Origin: Shewanella electrica
GTDB taxonomy: Bacteria > Pseudomonadota > Gammaproteobacteria > Enterobacterales > Shewanellaceae
NCBI RefSeq assembly: GCF_022321485.1
Contig: NZ_JAKOGG010000005.1
Span: forward strand, 1 to 64,000
DNA: 64,000 nt
Direction: 5' to 3'
Below, piece after piece: positions 60,519-64,000 of the stretch. The notes beneath the pieces are model-generated. The model was given only the letters and a program-made list of their open reading frames with translations. It made no database searches and was not told the origin of the DNA. Both the position numbers and the translations under genes were made by a program. Every line of letters begins with the position of its first letter. Within the stretch, counting starts at the first letter, position 1.

Positions 60519-62666
60519 TTAGTTAACCAAGCCACGACGTTTCAACAGTGCATCAACCGTTGGTTTCTGACCACGGAAGTTGATGTAATCTTGCATCAAA
60601 TCGTGGCTGTTACCTTGTGACAATACCGCTTTACGGTATTTGTCGCCGTTTTCGCCTTTCAGACCGCCCATTTCCATCATGTGTGCAAATGAGTCAGCGG
60701 CGAATACTTCGGTCCACAGGTACGCGTAGTAACCGGCGTTATAACCGCCTGAGAAGGCGTGGCTGAAGTAGGTTGAGCGGTAGCGTGGCATGATTGGCGC
60801 ATAGTCCAAACCATGTTTTGCTAGGGCTTTGGCTTCAAACGCTTGGGCATCTTTGATTTCGGTGCCTGGTTTGATTGAGTGCCATTCCATATCCAGCAGT
60901 GCTGCGCCCAAGTATTCAACGGTGTTGTAACCTTGGTTGAAGCTAGCTGCCGCTTGGATTTTTTTCAGCAGTTCAGCTGGAATCGCTTCGCCCGTTTTGT
61001 AGTGTTTGGCGTAGTTTGCCAGCACGGCTGGGTCCAATGCCCAATCTTCGTTAGCTTGTGATGGGAACTCTACGAAGTCACGTGCAGTAGAAGTACCTGC
61101 CAAGCTTGGGTATTTAACTTGTGAGAACAGGCCGTGAATACCGTGACCAAATTCGTGGAACATGGTGACCACTTCGTCAAAGGTCAGCAGGGTTGGTTGA
61201 CCCGCCGCTGGTTTTGGAATGTTCAGCGCGTTGTAAACCACTGGTTTTTGATCTTTGAGGAAGTTCTGCGTCACGATCTCATCCATCCATGCGCCACCGT
61301 TTTTGCCGGTACGGGCATAGGGATCAAGATAGAACAAGCCGATGGTGCTGCCGTCTTTGTCGTGTACTTCCCACGCTTTGACGTTTTCTTCCCATACTGG
61401 CAGATCTGGACGTGGCTTGAAGCTGATGCCATACAGTTTGTTCATGGCGAAGAACAGGCCGTCGTTCAGTACGGTGTTAAATTCAAAGTACGGTTTGATT
61501 TGGCTTTCGTCCAAGTCGTACTTAGCTTTGCGTACTTTCTCGGCGTAGAAGTTCCAATCCCAAGGTTGCAGTTCAAAATCGCCGCCTTCAGCTTTGATTT
61601 CGGCTTGAATATCTGCGGCTTCTACTTTGGCTTTAGCCACGGCTTTGGGCGCTAAGTCGTCCAAAATGCCAAATACCGCTTCTGGGTTACCGGCCATTTG
61701 GTCAGCCAGTTTGTAGTCTGCCCAAGTGGCATAACCCAGCAATTTGGCTTTGTCGGCACGCAGTTCAGCTTCTTTGATCACGATTGGACCGTTGGTGTCT
61801 TTGGCGCGATTGGCTGAGGTTTCCCAGATTTTTTTACGCAGTTCGCGGTTTTCTAGGCTCATCAGGATCGGTTGGCGAGTGGTGTTCACCAAGGTGATCA
61901 AATAACCTTCTTTACCCGCAGCTTTGGCGGCATCAGCCAGTGCGGCGATTTCATCATCGCTCAGGCCAGCCAGCTCAGCTTTGTCAGTCACCAGAATGGT
62001 GTCATCTTTGAATGATTTCAGGATGTTCTGACCAAAATCAGTCGACAGTTTAGACAGTTCGCCGTTCAGCTCGCGCAGTTTGGCTTTGTCAGCGTCTGAC
62101 AGTTGCGCACCGGCGCGAACAAAATCTTCGTAATACTTAGTGACCAGACGTTGTTCAACTTCGCCCAAGCTATCTTTGGCATCGTAAACCGCTTTAACGC
62201 GCGCAAACAGTTTTGGATCCATGTAGATGTTGTCTGAGTGTTCAGTCAGACGCGGCATGATGTCGCCTTCGATTTTCTGCACTTCGTCGTTTGACAGCAA
62301 GCCAGAGTATTGGAAGAAGGCGCGCAGGGTGCGATCCAAAATTTGGCCGCTTTGTTCCATTGCCACAACGGTGTTGTCGAAGCTGGCCGCTTCGCTGTTG
62401 TTGATAATGCTTTGGATCTGTTCGTTATGCTGTTTCAGACCCGCTTCGAATGCTGGTACAAAGTCGCTAATTTTGATTTTGTCGTATTGTGGCGCTTCGT
62501 AATCCAGTGGGCTTTTGCTCAGCAGTACATTTTCTGCAGTAGCTGCGGCCGGTGCTTGAGTTTGCGCGGCAGGCGCTTTGGTTTCAGCTACAGGGGCTTT
62601 TGATTCACCACAGGCGCTCAGCACCAGTGTTGCGCCAATTGCTGTAGCAATAATAGTTTTACGCAT
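60519..62666 (-). CDS. M3 family oligopeptidase (Dcp-like) lipoprotein
   Basis: 715 aa. Lipoprotein signal MRKTIIATAIGATLVLSACGES (lipobox LSAC), then an alanine/proline-rich linker (residues 24-46). M3 zinc site: FDEVVTMFHEFGHGIHGLFSQ; FVEFPSQANEDWALDP holds the further ligand; the end GYNAGYYAYLWTEVFAADSF ... LLKRRGLVN is like peptidyl-dipeptidase Dcp. It is a paralogue of the 43.3-kb gene along its whole length. Anchored in the envelope, it should trim oligopeptides for uptake. Confidence 0.92.
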   Translation of the reverse strand: MRKTIIATAIGATLVLSACGESKAPVAETKAPAAQTQAPAAATAENVLLSKSPLDYEAPQYDKIKISDFVPAFEAGLKQHNEQIQSIINNSEAASFDNTVVAMEQSGQILDRTLRAFFQYSGLLSNDEVQKIEGDIMPRLTEHSDNIYMDPKLFARVKAVYDAKDSLGEVEQRLVTKYYEDFVRAGAQLSDADKAKLRELNGELSKLSTDFGQNILKSFKDDTILVTDKAELAGLSDDEIAALADAAKAAGKEGYLITLVNTTRQPILMSLENRELRKKIWETSANRAKDTNGPIVIKEAELRADKAKLLGYATWADYKLADQMAGNPEAVFGILDDLAPKAVAKAKVEAADIQAEIKAEGGDFELQPWDWNFYAEKVRKAKYDLDESQIKPYFEFNTVLNDGLFFAMNKLYGISFKPRPDLPVWEENVKAWEVHDKDGSTIGLFYLDPYARTGKNGGAWMDEIVTQNFLKDQKPVVYNALNIPKPAAGQPTLLTFDEVVTMFHEFGHGIHGLFSQVKYPSLAGTSTARDFVEFPSQANEDWALDPAVLANYAKHYKTGEAIPAELLKKIQAAASFNQGYNTVEYLGAALLDMEWHSIKPGTEIKDAQAFEAKALAKHGLDYAPIMPRYRSTYFSHAFSGGYNAGYYAYLWTEVFAADSFAHMMEMGGLKGENGDKYRKAVLSQGNSHDLMQDYINFRGQKPTVDALLKRRGLVN

Positions 62667-62999
62667 CTTGACTCCATTTATTATGGTAGGTTACCGCTTC
62701 GTTATAAGCTCCAGTGCCGTCACTGCAGTTGGCGGTAATCCAAGGTTAGACCGCTGCAAACCATAGCAATTTTCACGGCGAAGAAACAACTTAGAGTTGT
62801 AAGAATTTCTGCCTTAATGCCAATAAAATGGCGATTCGTACAAATTGCCAACGTTTGCTTAGCAAGCGCATACGCCAATTGCTGCAATTAGCGACAACAC
62901 GGGCGTTTTGTTACAACTCCAACGGCATTTTTAATTCACACTTGCCGCCGCACACGGCAAACTATGCGCACCAAAAGATTCAACCAAGAAAACTGTTTA
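62667..62999. other. Divergent region, M3 peptidase / CpdB-type gene
   Basis: About 330 bases; both promoters must be here. AT-rich TTGTTACAACTCC-like and TTATTATGG segments are seen but no confident boxes. Confidence 0.3.
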
Positions 63000-64000
63000 A
63001 TGGCCCTTAATAAACCCTTTATGCTCTCGGCGCTGACACTGCTGGTTGGTAGCAGTGTGGTATTTAATGCCGCTGCGGCCGCCACCGAAGTGAAACTGCG
63101 TGTGCTAGAAACCTCAGATTTGCACACCAATATCATGGATTACAACTATTACGCCGACACGGTAGATCCCACCATTGGTTTGGCGCGTACCGCCAGCTTA
63201 GTTAAAGCCGCACGCGCCAGCGCCACAAACAGTGTGTTAGTTGATAACGGTGATTTACTGCAAGGCAGCCCGATGGGCGACTACGTGGCGCACCATGGCA
63301 TTGATAAGGGTGACATTCATCCGGTGTACAAGGCGATGAACCAACTGGGTTACGCCGTGGGCAACATTGGTAACCACGAATTTAACTACGGTTTGGAGTT
63401 TCTGCAGCAGTCACTGGCGGGCGCCAAATTCCCCTATATCAATGCCAACGTGTATTGCGATGCCGATGAATGTTGGGACGGCAAAAAGCGCGGCGACCAT
63501 CTATTTACGCCGTACCTGATCAAACCCACCAAAGTGGTTGATGAAGCGGGCCAAGAGCACACGCTGAACATTGGTTATATCGGATTTGTGCCGCCGCAAA
63601 TCATGCTGTGGGATAAACAAAACCTGCGCGATAAAGTGCGTGCCGATAGCATTCTGACCACTGCACAAAAGCTGGTGCCAGAGATGAAAGCCAAAGGCGC
63701 TGACATCATTATTGCAGTGCCACATTCAGGCATTGGTTCGAGTGAGAACCCAGGCGATCCCAACGCGGAGAATGCCGTGTATGCGCTGACCCGTGTTGAC
63801 GGTATCAATGCGATTTTGTTCGGTCACAGCCACTCTATCTTCCCTGATCCACGCTACAAAGATCTGCCGAACACCGATATTGCCAAAGGGCTGATGAACG
63901 GCATTCCAGCCGTGATGCCGGGCCGTTGGGGCGATAACATGGGGCAAGTGGATTTCACCTTAGCGTTGGAAGACGGCAAATGGCGTGTGGTGGATGCCAT
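63000..64000 (+). CDS. cpdB: 2',3'-cyclic-nucleotide phosphodiesterase / 3'-nucleotidase CpdB-type (partial, runs off window)
   Basis: At least 333 residues, cut by the right edge. Signal peptide MALNKPFMLSALTLL to about residue 28 (cleavage near AAAA-T), so periplasmic. Metallophosphoesterase: LETSDLHTNIMDYNYY, DNGDLLQGSPM, GNIGNHEFNYG and FGHSHSIFPDP supply the two-metal site of the 5'-nucleotidase/CpdB family; the DYNYY text favours CpdB. An upstream in-frame ATG exists at 62964; neither has a strong ribosome site. It would release nucleosides from extracellular cyclic and 3' nucleotides. Confidence 0.88.
   Translation, partial: MALNKPFMLSALTLLVGSSVVFNAAAAATEVKLRVLETSDLHTNIMDYNYYADTVDPTIGLARTASLVKAARASATNSVLVDNGDLLQGSPMGDYVAHHGIDKGDIHPVYKAMNQLGYAVGNIGNHEFNYGLEFLQQSLAGAKFPYINANVYCDADECWDGKKRGDHLFTPYLIKPTKVVDEAGQEHTLNIGYIGFVPPQIMLWDKQNLRDKVRADSILTTAQKLVPEMKAKGADIIIAVPHSGIGSSENPGDPNAENAVYALTRVDGINAILFGHSHSIFPDPRYKDLPNTDIAKGLMNGIPAVMPGRWGDNMGQVDFTLALEDGKWRVVDA

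Overview
The window looks like chromosomal DNA of a marine gammaproteobacterium, most likely Shewanella or a close relative. The reasons are the gene set and order: gmhB next to an rRNA operon, a ligA-zipA-smc cluster divergent from cysZ followed by cysK, an IbpA-type small heat-shock protein, a sigma/ChrR pair, DUF3389- and DUF2750-type small proteins and many dispersed short intergenic repeats. The species cannot be fixed from sequence reading alone. No tRNA gene, CRISPR array, complete insertion sequence or prophage was seen.

Layout. 1-2.2 kb: promoter and leader of an rRNA operon that runs leftward out of the window, gmhB and a ketoacyl-ACP synthase III. 2.2-7.5 kb (all minus): a two-subunit sodium:solute symporter of the VC_2705 type, then a cNMP/CBS/DUF294 regulator translationally coupled to a DnaQ-like exonuclease; a MITE-like element lies between the two parts. 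7.7-11.4 kb: dsbA, a YeeZ-like dehydrogenase, an HD-GYP phosphodiesterase and a DUF2919 membrane protein. 11.4-23 kb: ligA, zipA, smc | cysZ, a c-type-haem-sensing GGDEF/EAL protein, cysK. 23-31 kb: tehB, heat-shock ibpA, a glutathionyl-hydroquinone reductase, slyD, a WYL regulator of BrxR/CapW type, a murein transglycosylase, small conserved proteins and cheV. 31-37 kb: lipocalin, methyltransferase, LON-domain protein, an ECF sigma/ChrR anti-sigma operon, small unknown genes with a structured RNA between them, a PLP desulfhydrase/deaminase and YccF. 37-53.6 kb: a small secreted protein with candidate CRP and FadR sites, EVE protein, M49-like peptidase, chemoreceptor, M3 peptidase, GalT-like protein, an unrecognised 941-aa/229-aa gene pair, GH43 glycosidase, and a heat-shock operon of cbpA plus an M48 protease. 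54-64 kb: more accessory, with two AT-rich genes (a membrane-anchored unknown and a dGTPase of the kind linked to phage defence), a PHP-domain lipoprotein, an alpha/beta-hydrolase lipoprotein, a second M3 peptidase, and the start of a CpdB-type periplasmic nucleotidase.

How the parts work together. Several regulatory circuits can be read directly. Two promoters match the sigma-32 consensus with the same 13-bp spacer (ibpA; cbpA-M48), and ibpA also has a ROSE-type RNA thermometer hairpin over its ribosome binding site. The ECF sigma/ChrR operon is preceded by a TGATC/CGTA-type promoter, as expected for autoregulation. The WYL regulator has a perfect dyad just upstream of its own start. Envelope proteolysis and periplasmic nutrient scavenging recur (two M3 peptidases, M49-like, M48, CpdB, lipoprotein hydrolases), and signalling genes (GGDEF/EAL, HD-GYP, CheV, MCP) are scattered singly. 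The best candidates for undescribed biology are the 941/229-aa pair, the structured RNA at about 35.0-35.15 kb, the orphan BrxR/CapW-like regulator, and the accessory stretch at 57-60.3 kb that carries the dGTPase between repeats.
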